A DNA stretch of 64,000 nt from Pelobates cultripes (GCA_933207985.1 OW240912.1:201025593-201089592); one strand, 5' to 3'. Numbered from the stretch's first letter, positions 21,735 through 33,748 are shown. Notes: generated by a model from the letters alone, not told the origin. Program-made: numbers and translations.

Positions 21735-22352
21735 GAGTTGGAGAGAGTGCTTTATGCTGCTTTATCACTGTTGTGTTTTCTTTTAGGTTGGACGGTGTGG
21801 ATAATTGGCCATTCGTATATCTATTGGGCACAGAAGAGGGCCGCAGTTCGAAGAAATGGAACACAGCTGGACTTTCCTGTGGAATGGGTGGCGTTATCAT
21901 GGTTTGGTTATCGGGGGTTTGATTGGCAGCACATTAGTATAGCATTGTTTCAAAAGGTTGCGAAGGAGGCTTTACCAAAGGTGGTAGTAGTTCATGGGGG
22001 GGGGAAACGACCTAGGTTTGGTCCCCCAACATGAACTGGTTAAACAAATGAAGCAGGATGTGGATCGACTGAGGGGGCTGATCCCTGGCGTAAGGGTGGT
22101 ATGGTCAGAGATGGTGCCTCGGTTGAACTGGAGACACGCCAGGGATTCAGTTGCAGTTTCTCGATGTCGGGTAAGGTTAACAAGACCATGGCAGTGGTGC
22201 GACATTGGGAATTGGAAGAAAGGTTACCCGGGTACTTTCGATCAGATGGGGTGCACCTGTCAGATGTAGGATGTGATCTTTTTAACTTAAGTTTGCAGGA
22301 AGGTATAGCGCAAGCCCGTTTTTTGTGTGGTGGGGGTTGCACATGTCCTTAA
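21735..22352 (+). pseudogene. SGNH/GDSL-type hydrolase domain of the Ngaro element
   Basis: After the recombinase, a third coding region begins with IIGHSYI (block I, nucleophile Ser, near 21805). It shows HGGGNDLG (block III Asn, near 21998-22020) and ends with SDGVHLSD (block V Asp/His, near 22245-22265). Two frameshifts (about 22000 and 22175) separate the three blocks, yet all catalytic residues of an SGNH hydrolase are still encoded. Vertebrate Ngaro elements are known to carry such an ORF; its role in transposition is not settled. Secretion is possible, as a hydrophobic stretch precedes block I. Confidence 0.8.
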
Positions 22353-22376
22353 GGGGTCAAGGCAAGTGCTGTGGCA

Positions 22377-22808
22377 GAAAAGGTCTTGGTTAAACAGGAA
22401 GTTTGGTGGATTAGGAAATTGGTAGGCCAAGGTCTAGGCTGGAGTTAAAAGTGTGGAGGTAGGTTCGAGCCCATTGGTGGCTACGAACCAAGGGGTGTAG
22501 GGGTGTCTGGGTACACCCCTGCAGTTAGACAAATTGAGGTGGGGCCTCTTGGTAGGCCATGAGTTACATGTTATGTATTATTGGTTTTGTTAAGGTTTGT
22601 TCTTTGGTAGGGTCATTGTCGGGGGTATGGGACAGGAGAGAGCGGAACGAAAGGAGTACTGTTGACAATGACCCTAAATTGTTCATTTATATATTTATAT
22701 TAATTAATAAAGCTGTGGACTTTATACTGCAACAGAACTTATTGGTGTCTGAGTGTTATTAAAGTTATAGGTTGGTACATGCCGAATAACGACTGTGCAA
22801 TAATGTCA
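22377..22808 (+). repeat. Ngaro B1 direct repeat
   Basis: About 432 bp, nearly identical to B2 at 23041-23458 except for a 14-15 bp gap in B2. Contains AATAAA near 22705. Confidence 0.92.
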
Positions 22809-22988
22809 TGAAACCACGGAGCAACGCAGGGAGGAGTGGGCCTTGACAGAGCCAGGAGTAGGCAAGTGAAGTTTAGGTCAAGGGGCTGACCTAAGGTAAT
22901 GCAGGGGGAGGGGTGTAGAGGGGAAGTTAAATAGTGGCCATTTTAGTGAATGGCCATTTTAACTTGAGCCTTACTTACCTGTAAATTG
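22809..22988 (+). repeat. Ngaro A2 direct repeat
   Basis: Copy of A1, directly abutting B1. 52 bp of unrelated sequence (22989-23040) follow before B2. Confidence 0.93.
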
Positions 22989-23040
22989 TCCCACACAACC
23001 TCTGAGTAGGAGGTAGTTTTCTGTTTGGTCACAGCTGCGG

Positions 23041-23458
23041 GAAAAGGTCTTGGTTAAACAGGAAGTTTGGTGGATTAGGAAATTGGTAGGCCAAGGTCTA
23101 GGCTGGAGTTAAAAGTGTGGAGGTAGGTTCGAGCCCATCGATGGCTACGAACCAAGGGGTGTAGGGGTGTCTGGGTACACCCCTGCAGTTAGACAAATGG
23201 AGGTGTGGCCTCTTGGTAGGCCGTGAGTTACATGTTATGTTAAGGTTTGTTCTTTGGTAGGGTCATTGTCAGGGGTATAGGACAGGAGAGAGCGGAACGA
23301 AAGGAGTACTGTTGACAAGGACCCTAAATTGTTCATTTATATATTTATATTAATTAATAAAGCTGTGGGCTTTATACTCCAACAGAACTTATTGGTGTCT
23401 GAGTGTTATTAAAGTTATAGGTTGGTACATGCCAAATAACGACTGTGCAATAATGTCA
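23041..23458 (+). repeat. Ngaro B2 direct repeat
   Basis: Copy of B1; the right end of the element at about 23458, where similarity to B1 stops. Confidence 0.92.
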
Positions 23459-24289
23459 AATCTAATGCTTCTTATAAAAGAAAAAATGTTTTCGAATGTG
23501 GACACTTTAGTGGCTGTAAGTGTGACAGACATGAGAGGTATGTTTAGGCAAAATGTAAACATTGCGGTTTCAATTAAATAGCTATGTTTTGTATTACAAG
23601 ACAAAAAAACATAAATAAACCATTAAGTTAGGACTTGGTCGTGCATGTACAATTGAAAGGCCATCATCAGTGAAGTTGCGAGATCCTAGGACACGTACCA
23701 GTCTAAACAACAAATGTTGCCTAGATACAGAGGTGGGCAGTAGACTGAGCAATGGAGCAGAAGTGATCATATATCTAATTTAGTTCTGGTTTGTGGCAGT
23801 CAAGAGACCACCAGGTCTTTGTTTCTCTTTTTTTTATTTGTGCAATGTTAACTGTTGCTGACTGCTTAATCTGCTCTACTTGTGCAATGATAAATGATTC
23901 TGTCACGATGGCACACAAAATTGCTGTGATAAAAGCCTGTTCTCATTAAATGGCTGATTTTTATTAATCACCCTCTGATAAAGGTTATTAATGGGTGATA
24001 ACAATAGGTAAATTCACAGCAGGAAATGCTTCTAATACACTGGTTTGTCACACAGCAGGAGATTACAAACCTGAAATTGTATTCACTAGTTGAAATATGT
24101 CAAAATAAAGGTCTTTGGATCTGACAGGTCATTCAGATGCAGACCTAGTGCATCAATGGAGTGGATCAGAGCATTACTGCGGGTTACCACATCATCATTC
24201 TATCACCTTTCTTCATCCTTGGCCTAAGTAAGCAAATGGGGTAGGGTGGAGATAACCTAATGGTTTTTTTTTTTAATTTAAGCCCCTAT
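23459..24289. other. Non-coding stretch, nothing recognised
   Basis: A/T-rich, possible old repeats, no frame or structure I can support. Confidence 0.5.
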
Positions 24290-24905
24290 ATACCCCTCAC
24301 ACCGCAGCCCCTATGTCCAACCCACACTACATCCCCTATTCATCACCCCCACACACTCTGCAGTCCGTATTTACCCCACACCAAAGCCCTATTTGCCCCC
24401 CTGCATTCACACACTAAAGCCCAAATCCATAGACACCCAAATTACATCACAAACATCCCTCACCACACACCACACTGCAAATAACTACACTCATTCACAC
24501 ACACAACCCCACAAGCATCCTTAATTATTACAAACTCGCAACACAAAAAGCAGGCTCTCCCTACTCAGCATCATATAAGCAATGTCCCTACAGGCATGCA
24601 ACACCACAAGCAGAATCCCTACAAACATGCAATACCACAAGCCATCTCAACACACACACACACACACAACAGTCAGGCAGCCTATCCCCACATATACAAT
24701 ACCACAATACAGTAGTTTCCCCACACACACTCACAACACCGTCTCTCAATCACGTCTCTTATTTGTACTCTGGTATTAACAGAAATACAATCCTGTGACA
24801 CTCCATAGAAATACACCCCCACATTCGCACACAGATGCTCTACAAAAAAACACGCCCACATTCACACACTGACACTTCACTGAAATACACTAGATTGTCT
24901 GCACA
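24290..24905 (+). repeat. Degenerate CA-rich simple repeat
   Basis: Long run of imperfect CACAC/CCACA units with recurring CTGCA.TC and ACACTACA phrases. The same flavour of repeat recurs at 29640-29925, 31030-31552 and 32150-32565. Confidence 0.8.
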
Positions 24906-25189
24906 CTAACGATCCGCACTTTAATACAATTAGTCCTGGTTTATTGCTCTATAATGTGCTACTGATTAGCAGGGAAAAGGATCAACCCTGGCCAGAGCAA
25001 CATTAATCCTATGGCTGTTCAAGCATGCCAATGAGACCTAGCCATCCTAAAAGCTAAATTAATATTCATGTAAGTGTATTGCAAGAAAAACATAAGTTTC
25101 AATAGGCCACCCTATGGTTCAAAGTACTAGTGCAAAATCTGGGATAAAAATGGGTAGAGAACGCTCTCTTGCACTAAAAGACTTTAAAG
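24906..25189. other. Non-coding stretch upstream of the LINE
   Basis: No gene seen; may be part of the LINE 5' region but I cannot confirm this. Confidence 0.4.
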
Positions 25190-26250
25190 CCCAAAATGCG
25201 TATGTTCAGGAGACACATTTTCAAGAGGGCAGTGCCCAAAATTGACCAATCATATTTATACTCAAGGCTACTATGGGAACAACCTTGAGAGCAAATTGAA
25301 GGGAACCGCAATTCTCATATACAAATCAATTACGTTCCAACACACAGAGACATGCATGGATAGAGAAGGTTGTTACCTGTTTATCAAGGGGTTACTTCTG
25401 TGACAGATGTACACACTAGCCAACATTTATACCCCAAATTCCAAACAAGGGAAATTCTTAAAGACCACGATTAAACGTTAACAACATTTATGGAGGGTTT
25501 CTTGATCTTAGGGGGAAATTTCAACATCGCCCTAGAGCCACGACTACTTTTTCGTTCCATTCTACCACTTCTCTCAGGTCTGTAGAGTAGACTTGGGCAT
25601 AATGACCTGGACGGACCATGCACCACTGACAATGACAGTGTCCTCTCTTCTTTTCAGACCCCATACTGTTCGTTGGTGAGTTAACGAGACACTTCTCTCA
25701 GACGCACTCATGATCAAAGATGCACAATGCACCACATTGACGCATTACTTTAACGAAAACGTGACACCCGACACGCCAGCCCCGATAAAGTGCAGCATAC
25801 AGGGATTTTTCTTAGCCAGAAACTTTGAACTGAAAAAAATGCAGAGAGGATGCCATACGGGATCTCACACACAAAATGTGTACACTGGAAACCCAAAATT
25901 TGACTACCTACCAAGAACTTGCTGCTTAAGGGGTCAACTGTCCACTCTTCTTTGTCATTGCCTTCAATGCTCTCTCCAACACACCAAAGCATTCTTCTAT
26001 GTTAGTGACAAATGTGGCAAATTTCTCGCCACTATCATAAATAAGAAACAAAATAAATCCTATATTACCATCTTCCGTGATATACAAGGTCGACCACAGA
26101 GAACGCCGACTCGAAGTGCTGAAGTGGCACATGGCTACTTTGAAAAATTCTATTTGATTCTACTCGAAGACATCAATAATGGACTCCATACAAACCATAC
26201 GGAGAGCGAAGACCATACAAGCATACCTAGAAGACATGTGTGTGGCAACC
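25190..26250 (+). pseudogene. LINE ORF2 endonuclease domain and following linker, heavily mutated
   Basis: Family landmarks survive in mixed frames: Gln-Glu-Thr-His near 25208 (the catalytic QETH block of apurinic-type LINE endonucleases), a LANIYTPN-like segment near 25420, LGGNFNI near 25502-25530 (normally GDFN), and a TDHAPL-like Asp-His block near 25612. Downstream sequence to 26250 corresponds to the linker before RT. Multiple stops and frameshifts. Confidence 0.75.
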
Positions 26251-26264
26251 TCCCCTTCACAGGC

Positions 26265-26866
26265 AGGTATCACAGGCAGAGGGGAGGGATTGTGTACTGT
26301 GTGTGGGAGTGTCGTTCATGGTTACATTGTTTTGATTGGCTTGTATACTTTGTGTCCTGTGCCCAACAAGGTCTACCTGGGTCGTCAACCTTGTTGGGAA
26401 ACTGCTATTTCAGCTTACACTCCAAAACTGTGTGTCGTCCTGTTATTGGAGGGAAAGAAGATTTACTCATGTGTCTGCTGTTCCAGCTTGCAGGGGTTCA
26501 ACGGGGAGAGTCCTTGTAAGGACTAGAGCTAATTCCCCATTCGGCTCCAAGAAGGGGCGGTTCCAGGGCCCCAGTAAAGCCACAGCGACTGTGGGCAGAA
26601 GTGCTGCGGTTTGTCCCTTGTTCCAGCTAGGAAACGGTCCTTGGCGGAGGTACCCAGCCGGGTTGCTTCCGAATGTGCGAATTTCCGAAGTGCTTCGGAT
26701 TTCTGAAAAGTGGCAAAACAGGAGAGGGAGGGAAAATTAAGGGAATGATGACAGGAATCTTACCCTATCCCTAACACTAGTAGGGGTTAAGTTAAGGAAG
26801 TGCCGAACCAAATATTTTGCCCATGCACATCCCTACTACTTAGCTGATAACATCCACTCTAAACAA
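26265..26866. mobile_element. Unidentified insertion within the LINE
   Basis: LINE coding sequence breaks off at about 26265 and resumes at about 26868 such that joining the two sides restores a plausible protein context. The insert contains CAACAAGG...CCTTGTTG and a CGAATTTCCGAAGTGCTTCGG palindrome. I cannot define clean ends; a 5 bp imperfect target duplication (AGGCA/AAGCA) is possible. Perhaps an LTR. Confidence 0.45.
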
Positions 26867-26867
26867 T

Positions 26868-29045
26868 TGGCATAAGCAACAGAGGTCTTGGAGGCCCCCT
26901 TGATGACAGAGGAACTGGTGGTGGCAATGAAGATGATGAAACCAGGCAAGAGCCCAGGCCCAGTCGGGCTCACGATACATTCCTACAAACAGTTTTCGGA
27001 CATTTTGCTTCTGCATTTTCTGTCTGCATACAACTCACTAACCCAGGGACAGCTACACCCCCCAAGACGCTTGAAGCTAATATAGCCCTGATACCTAAAG
27101 AGGGCAAGGACATGGAGAAATGTGCCAATTATCGTCCTATTTCCCTGTTAAACTGTGACCTGAAGCTCTTCTCCAAAATCTTTGCATCAAGGCTGATACC
27201 CTACTTACCCTCCCTCATGAAGCTGGACCAAGTGGGTTTTATCCCTCATTGGGAGGCAAGGGACAACACCTCAAGAGCTCTATCCCTGATTCAGCAGGCA
27301 CAGAGGACGGGCGAGGGCCTTCTTCTGCTATCCACCAATGCAGAGAAGGCCTTTGACAGGATGAGCTGGGACTTCCTTTTTTGCACTCTGGGAATGAGAC
27401 CGAACATGTACATATGGATCAAGGCAATATTGTCAGGACCAGTTCTGTTCTGTTCAGATGTTTGTCCTTGGCTTCTTGTATCCAGTACTTTTTTTACAAT
27501 TCTTGTTTAGTTTTCCTTGTTTTTTTTCTGGTTTTCTATTCTGTGTCTGGTTTTCTTTATGCTGGGTTTTCTGGGTTCATTCCTTTATTCCGTTCCTAGA
27601 ATTCCCAGTCTCCTGGATTCCTTTATATGTTTGTTTTATGTTGCTACACCCTTTCCTTTTCCACTAATCCTTTTGTTTCAGTTGGTTTCCTGCAGGCAGT
27701 TGTTTCATGTCCTCTACCCCTTTCTTGCAGGTAATTACTGTGTGTGTTTTATTGTTGTTTAATTAGTCATGCATATCTAGGCAGTTAGGACCCACCGTAC
27801 TTGGAGTACTTTGGCACAATGGTGGGCTGCATACATCTTGGGCATTTATGTAGGTCTAAATATCCAGTGTTTTACATATATAGTACTTAGTTTTTGTGTT
27901 TTGCCTTATATCTCTTGTCTTGTTTTATTTTGTATTTCCAGTCCATGTACAGTCCTGTCCTGTCCTGCCCATGTTATGTTAATGTTTCCCTTTTGTATTG
28001 TGCACATGTTCTGGATTCTGCTTTCCATCCTTCTCCGGTTCTGAGTTCTTCTAGTTTTGTCATGTTTTCTTGTTTGGTGCCTATTCTAGTCTTACCTTGT
28101 TTCTAGTACTGGATACATTTCAGCAATTCATTTGCTCTGGCTTCAGTATAAGCTGCATCAGGGTCTTGGTGGCTGCACAAACACTGGTGCTCAACACCAG
28201 GGGGCATGTGGTTACCCTGCACCAGGCCCTACTTGTCCACTTCCATGCTGAAGACTACTCATCATCTACATCAGGCACAGGGGTCCCGGTCTTCGGACCG
28301 CCACCCTGACAAATATATGTTGACCCTTCAGAGAGTGTGCATCAATGGTGCTTAAACAGACACGTTCAAAATCCGCAATGGAACCCGACAAGGCTGTCTG
28401 CGGTCGCCGCTGCTGTTTGACCTTGTTCTCTAAACATTTCTTCAGGAAAAACCCAGACATTAAAAGGTATCGATGTGGGACCCTCGAAACACAAAGTGGC
28501 TGCATACGTGGACGGCCTGATCTTTTTTGTTTCTTTGCAGGACACGACTCTTCCCAACATCATGCAAGAATTTTAACTCTACGGCAAGATCTTCAATTTC
28601 AAGATCAACCGCACAAAATCCAACCTGCTCAATATTACTATCCGGGCCTAGAGAGCCAATGTGCTGCACCAGAACTTTCAGCTCCACTGGATCTTGCTCA
28701 CCAAAGACCTTTCTCAACTGTATCAACTCAATTTAACCCCTATGCTTAATAATTTCAAGAAGATCTTACAGTGGACATTGCCTCACTTGTCCTGGCTTGG
28801 ATGCATCGCAGTGATAAAAATTAACCTCTTACCTCGCATCCTATAGCATATTTTTACGTCTCTAAGGTCGTTAGACTGAAATACCAAACACTAATGAGAC
28901 TGAAAATTGAAGGTGGACCGGCGGTCCCTGAATCCCAACTCTACCACAGGGCTTCCTACTTGCAGAGAACATTGGAATGGGTTAAGGATGGTGTTGTTAA
29001 GCAATGGAAGGAGATTGAGCAAACTCAGACAGGTGATGGACGGAA
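26868..29045 (+). pseudogene. LINE ORF2 reverse transcriptase and C-terminal region, split by a solo LTR
   Basis: First part 26888-27430: GKSPGP near 26948, NYRPISLLN near 27127, a GFI-type block and ARDNT near 27265. The solo LTR then interrupts. Second part from 28317: NGTRQGC near 28378 and the catalytic box, which reads Tyr-Val-Asp-Gly (28505-28516) instead of the expected Asp-Asp, so the polymerase site is mutated. A C-terminal piece with GGPAVPESQLYHRAS is visible near 28913-28965. Several stops. L1/Tx1-type by motif wording. Confidence 0.85.
27431..28311 (+). mobile_element. Solo LTR inserted in the LINE RT
   Basis: 881 bp, starts TGTCAGGACC and ends CCCTGACA, flanked by the 5 bp direct repeat AATAT (27426-27430 and 28312-28316). 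LINE RT sequence continues directly on both sides. Ends resemble those of the LTR at 38119-38740 (TGTCAGGG / CCCTGACA types), so the two may belong to related families. T-rich, no coding content. Confidence 0.9.
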
Positions 29046-29072
29046 CCTGAGTGCGGGGTGAATTGTTTCTTG

Positions 29073-29925
29073 TGGTATCAGTATGTCTGTCACTAAATCT
29101 GTGTTTCTCAATATGTCTGTGTGTATCTCTATGTTGTCAGTATGTGTATCTGTGTGTGTCAGTGTGTATATATGTGTATCTGTATTTAGTCAGTATATCT
29201 ATGTTTCTCTATGTAGTCTGTGTGTATCTGTATCTGCATGCGTGTCAGGTTGTGTATCTGCATCTCTGTATGTGTGTCAATGTGTCTATTTGTTATGTTA
29301 TCATTGTATGTATTTGTGTATCTGTATGTTGTCAGTGTTTGTACCTACGTGTGTATGTCTGTCTGTGTATCTGTATACAGTCAGTGTGTTTATCTGTGTA
29401 TCTACATGTGTGTAAGTGTGTTCATCAGTGTGTCCGAGTATCCATATGTGTCAGTGTTTTTATATATGTGTCTGCATGTGTGTCATGTTGTGTATCTGTG
29501 TCAGTCTGTATCTGGTGTGTCAGTGTGAGTCTCAGTGTTTACCTCTGTGTACCTGCATGTGTTTAAGTGTGTGTGGGAATCTGTGTGTATATGTGTATGT
29601 GTGGGGGGGGGGGCGGGGGCAGTGCATTCAGATTGCCAACACTACACACAAGTACACCACTGCATTCAAACTTCAACACTACACACACAGTCCTACATTA
29701 AAATGTCAACACTACATACAAATACACCTTTGTGTTAAACACCAAAAATATATATGAACACACCCCTGCATTCAGAAACAAACACTACACATAAATGTAT
29801 GCTTGCATTCAAACATCAAAATCACATACAAACACACCCCTACATTTACACAAACAAACTTCATACAAAAACATGCTTACATTCAAACACACAAACACTG
29901 CTCAGTACTAAATACAACCCTGCAA
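29073..29925. repeat. TGTGTATCTG-type simple repeats followed by CA-rich repeats
   Basis: 29073-29610 consists of degenerate TGTGTATCTG/TCAGTGTG units, ending in a G run near 29605. 29636-29925 is CA-rich with ACTACACA and CATTCAAAC phrases, roughly the complement in character. The two blocks together look like an inverted pair of satellites, lying inside the LINE. Confidence 0.75.
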
Positions 29926-30607
29926 GCATTGGAAAATAGTAGAGCCCCAGCTGTCAAAGCATTGTTGGAGTTGCTACCCTTGCGATTGGGGGGGCCCCAA
30001 GAAATTCTTGCATTAGTTCCGCTACTGCATTGGGTAGTGGAGGGCGTGATTGCATGTCAGGGAGTGGGGGTCAGGATCCAGAGGGCACAATCAAATGTTT
30101 GCCTAGGGCCCAATCGCTATTAAAGAAGGCCCTGCGGACAGGACAGGGGTTGACTCCACTCTATCTTACCAATTCTATTACTCCCTCACGAGGGAGTGTC
30201 CAGAGAATGGATACTAAATAGTGTTGACGTGGTTAAGGGCCAGGAGAAAGCACATTGAGAAACTAATGTTGATTACTAGCCAGTTGTCGTACCCTTTTCA
30301 CTACTAGAGAAGCAAAAGTTTGGGTTGTTTTATTCTTTTAGACATATTCCCCCGATAGCTGCACACTAACACACTGTTCCACAGAACATAGAGATATACC
30401 ACCTACGCTGATCGAATTACTGCATTCTGTTATTTCTAATATTATCTAAGATATACCATCATTAATTCTTATTGATTTGCTTTCCACGGCTCTGCACAGC
30501 CATTTAACAGTGAGAAATTCTGACTTTCAGGGACCTGCTTGTCCTACTACTCTGCTTTTTGATATTGCTATTGAACTCCAATAAAAAACTTTTATTCACA
30601 AAAAAAT
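29926..30607 (+). other. Probable LINE 3' region and tail
   Basis: Non-coding sequence leading to AATAAAAAAC near 30580 and an A-rich run at 30600-30607. Consistent with the 3' untranslated region of the LINE that starts at 25.2 kb, though the link is by position only. Confidence 0.45.
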
Positions 30608-31029
30608 ATATATATTTTTTAAATGGATAGAGAGCCAAAAGCAGGGCAATGACACTATGTGTGTGTTGGGGTATATGTCTGTGTCTCTGTGTGTGTGTAT
30701 AAACTTGCTCTTTCTTTTCTGTATGCATAGATGCAGAGAATATGTTTGTCATCATGGTTTACCAGGCTATCCACATCCTTTGCTCTTTTGTTTTAAAAAG
30801 TCAAGAGCATGCAGAGCAGTTATCAAGTCATGACAACCGTTTCAGTTTTCATGGGCCTGGACTGCTCTGGGAGTCCTCGGCCCCACATTCCCGATTACAT
30901 TCCCGATCATCGCTATAGATATGTGCATCTGCGGCCAGTGGCATACACACGATCCATTGGTCCCCGGTGTGAAAACTGATCCCTGGGCCCCACCCGGCGC
31001 TTACACTGCACTATAGTGGTCCTTTAATG
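30608..31029. other. Non-coding stretch with a MITE end
   Basis: TG-rich run near 30655-30700; ends in ACTATAGTGGTCCTTTAA (31011-31028), the terminal repeat of the TTAA-flanked MITE family seen at 41651 and 58315. No gene seen. Confidence 0.5.
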
Positions 31030-31552
31030 ACAAACATTCAGATACACATACAGACAAACAGATACCCATGCAGACCAAGAGATACACATACAGACCCACA
31101 TACAGGCACACACACAGACACACAGAGATACACATACATACTCACACACATACATACAGACACACACTCATAGTGACAGACCCACATACACACTCACAGA
31201 CAAACACATATACACTCTTACTAACAAACACACACTCACTAACAGACACACACACTAGCTAACAGACACACACATTTAATGACAGACACACTCAGTGACA
31301 CACATACATGCACACTCACTGACAGACAGACACACATACACACTCACTTATAAAACATACACTCTCAATGACAAACACACACTCACTAACAGACACCAAA
31401 CAGACTCACTAACAGACACACAAACTAACACACAACTGACACACACACACTGACACACAAAAACACTCACTGACACTTACTACCAGACACACACTCACTA
31501 GCAAACACACACTGACACAAACACAGTAACACACACACACACACACACATTT
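31030..31552 (+). repeat. CA-rich simple repeat
   Basis: Degenerate ACACACA / CTCACTGACAGACAC units, about 520 bp, ending in a clean (AC)n run and a T run at 31550. Confidence 0.85.
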
Positions 31553-31640
31553 TTTTTAAATTTAGTCCCCCAGCCTCCCTACCTTTGGGTGTGCTGAGGG
31601 GATTCCTGCTTTCCCCGGGGTCCAGTGGGGCTGCTGGGCG

Positions 31641-31810
31641 GTTGGTCACTGCAAACGGCGAGGGAGCACTGACCCTCCTGTTCAGCTCCCTCGCGCGCTG
31701 CTTACTGATGCCGGAGTGACGTCATATTCTGGCTCCGGCATTACTGAAGTGCGCGCCAGGGAGTTGAACAGGAGGGTCAGTGCTCCCTCGCCGCCTGCAG
31801 TGACCGGCCA
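31641..31810. repeat. GC-rich foldback centred near 31725
   Basis: Left arm 31641-31720 (GGCGAGGGAGCACTGACCCT core at 31658) is complementary to the right arm 31730-31810 (AGGGTCAGTGCTCCCTCGCC core), with a TGACGTCA at the centre. Likely the middle of a larger DNA-transposon-derived repeat that spans the flanking GC-rich sequence (31560-31990). Confidence 0.8.
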
Positions 31811-32149
31811 CAAAATTACGCCATTGCAAGCCTCGGGGGCCCTGAGGTGGCCAGCTCCTAGGCCCCCCTGGAGAAGAGGCTGGAAAAATGCGGCCGTGGC
31901 CGCACTGGCATACATACCCGGGTTACAGGGGCCCCTGGCTACCTGTACACTGCAGCAAGGGGGCCAGCACACGCCATCTTAACTTTCCAGTTGATCCTTG
32001 CTCGTGAGAGTTCAAGACTGAGGAGTCTTCCATTTCCCCCCCCTCCCCGGACATGTAAGAAGCAGAGAGAGGAAAATAAAATAAAATTTACTCAAATGTC
32101 AAAAATAAAAACTAAATCCCCTCCTCCCTCCCCTGGAATGCAGCCCCTA

Positions 32150-32565
32150 TCCTTACAGAAACACACACTCTGCATTCACTATAAACACTCTGCATTTACT
32201 ACACATACTCTGCAGTCACTATACACACACACACTACATCCACTACACAAAACATACTCTGCAGTCACTATACACACACACAACCCAAACCCTGCAGTCA
32301 CTATATGCACACTACATTCACTACACACTTTGCATTCAGTAAACACTCTGCAGTCACTATACACATACTACACAAACACACTCTACATTTACTATACATG
32401 CACTACAAAAACACACACTCTGCAGTCACTATACACACACACACTACATCAACTACACAAACACAAACTTTGCATATAATACACACAAACATACATCCAC
32501 TGCACACTGCTTCCATGACACACCGCATTCACATTACACACACTCTGCATCCATTATACACACAC
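32150..32565 (+). repeat. CA-rich satellite with CTGCAGTCACTATACAC units
   Basis: Repeated CTGCAGTCACTATACACACA and CTCTGCATTCACTACAC variants over about 400 bp. A related motif occurs at 24350-24480. Confidence 0.82.
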
Positions 32566-33748
32566 TTCATCCTTGTGGGTGGACTCAGGATCGGCTCCGT
32601 GAGTTGTTCCAGGGGTGGGACATGTGGGTGGACTTGGGGCGGCCCAGACCTTTAGCTGTGTCATTGGCCGTAACATTTCTGATGGCAGCCCTATGACTAG
32701 ATTTATGGATTGGTGAAAGGCAGTGGGGAGGACAAATAAACTCCCCTAGCTCAGAAGCGTACCAGAGAAATAAAACCTTACGTTTATAGTACATTTATAA
32801 ATGCTTATTACATACTATTCAATACGTTTCTTGCTCTATTTTAGTTTATAATAAAAGTGTTTGCTTAAAGGTTTAAAAAAAAAATTGTCAATTGGTGCGT
32901 GTCACTTTAATGAAGTAGTTTTGATGTATAGATCAGGCCCTTGCATTTTCACAGCTCAACTCTCTGCCTTTGTTTATGAAGCCTTAGGCACAGGGGTGAA
33001 ACAACTAATTGATAAAAGTTGATCATGAAAATAGTGGTCAGTGATTTTCTTTATTGGTTAGTTGGTATGTACTTTGCTATGTGCAGTATAGCTCTAATCA
33101 CCTCTGCTCGAGCTGTAGTCTTTTACACACAGCACGGTGCTCCCTCCATTCCCCACAATGCCTAATGATGTCATGCACAAAAGAAAAATATGTGAGAAAA
33201 AAAATTATTGGGCAAAGACTGGACGGAGCTCACAGTTTGAGTGCCAAGCTAGCCGTATCACTGCCAAGTGTTCCAAAGAGCAACTGCCAAGTTTGCTAAG
33301 GTTCTCCTGCCAACTGGTCCAAATTGACACTGCCAAAGGTGACAAGTTTTCAAGCCAAGGTAATAAAAGCATTTAGAATATTTTGTATTGTACTCAAAGG
33401 GAAGTGTGGAGTGGATACTGCCTGACTGACAGCTTGAATAAATGCTTGGCAGCACTCTATCAGTGCCTGTAATGCCATGCCAAGCTGTATTTACTCTTCC
33501 TGACATCTTTACACAGGGAAGGCAGGACGACTGCACTCCAGAATACTTAAGAGATTCTACAGCAACTCAATGATAATCTTTATCACTCAGTTTAGTCAAT
33601 ATGCTACCATTTTGTATAATCTTTTTTTTTTTTTTTTTAATAACAATAATAAATAAAATGTTTCCACAAATTAAAACCCTACCTTACCATCTCACAAAAA
33701 TACAGCCCCTACACCACACCCTACACACACACAAATACACTACGTACT
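32566..33748. other. Non-coding stretch with a MITE fragment
   Basis: 32893-33010 matches the terminal part of the MITE at 51833-53640 (TGATGTATAGATCAGGCCC, then CTCAACTCTCTGCC). A T run lies at 33627. No gene seen in the rest. Confidence 0.5.

Larger units (their letters stand above)
16871..23458 (+). mobile_element. Ngaro (DIRS-order) tyrosine-recombinase retrotransposon, full length but decayed
   Basis: Split direct repeats in the order A1 - ORFs - B1 - A2 - B2 are visible: a 180 bp A unit at 16871 and 22809, and a ~420-430 bp B unit at 22377 and 23041. That order is diagnostic of Ngaro elements, which use a tyrosine recombinase rather than an integrase and make no target duplication. Coding order is gag, RT, RNase H, tyrosine recombinase, SGNH hydrolase. 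Every ORF has frameshifts or stops, so it is inactive, but all domains remain recognisable. Confidence 0.93.
25190..30607 (+). mobile_element. Tx1/L1-like LINE remnant with several insertions
   Basis: Endonuclease, RT and C-terminal ORF2 pieces appear in order on the + strand, ending in an AATAAAAAAC signal and A-rich tail at about 30578-30607. The ORF is broken many times. At least two foreign blocks interrupt it (26265-26866 and the solo LTR 27431-28311), plus simple repeats at 29073-29925. Confidence 0.85.

Noticed and set aside
24290..24905. CRISPR-like array
   Set aside because: Repeats are degenerate simple sequence without constant spacers, and the genome is eukaryotic.
25710..26519. 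269-codon + strand frame
   Set aside because: Runs from LINE linker sequence into the unrelated insert at 26265; a chimera of two repeats.
29051..29566. 171-codon Cys/Val/Ser frame
   Set aside because: Translation of the TGTGTATCTG simple repeat; no real protein signal.
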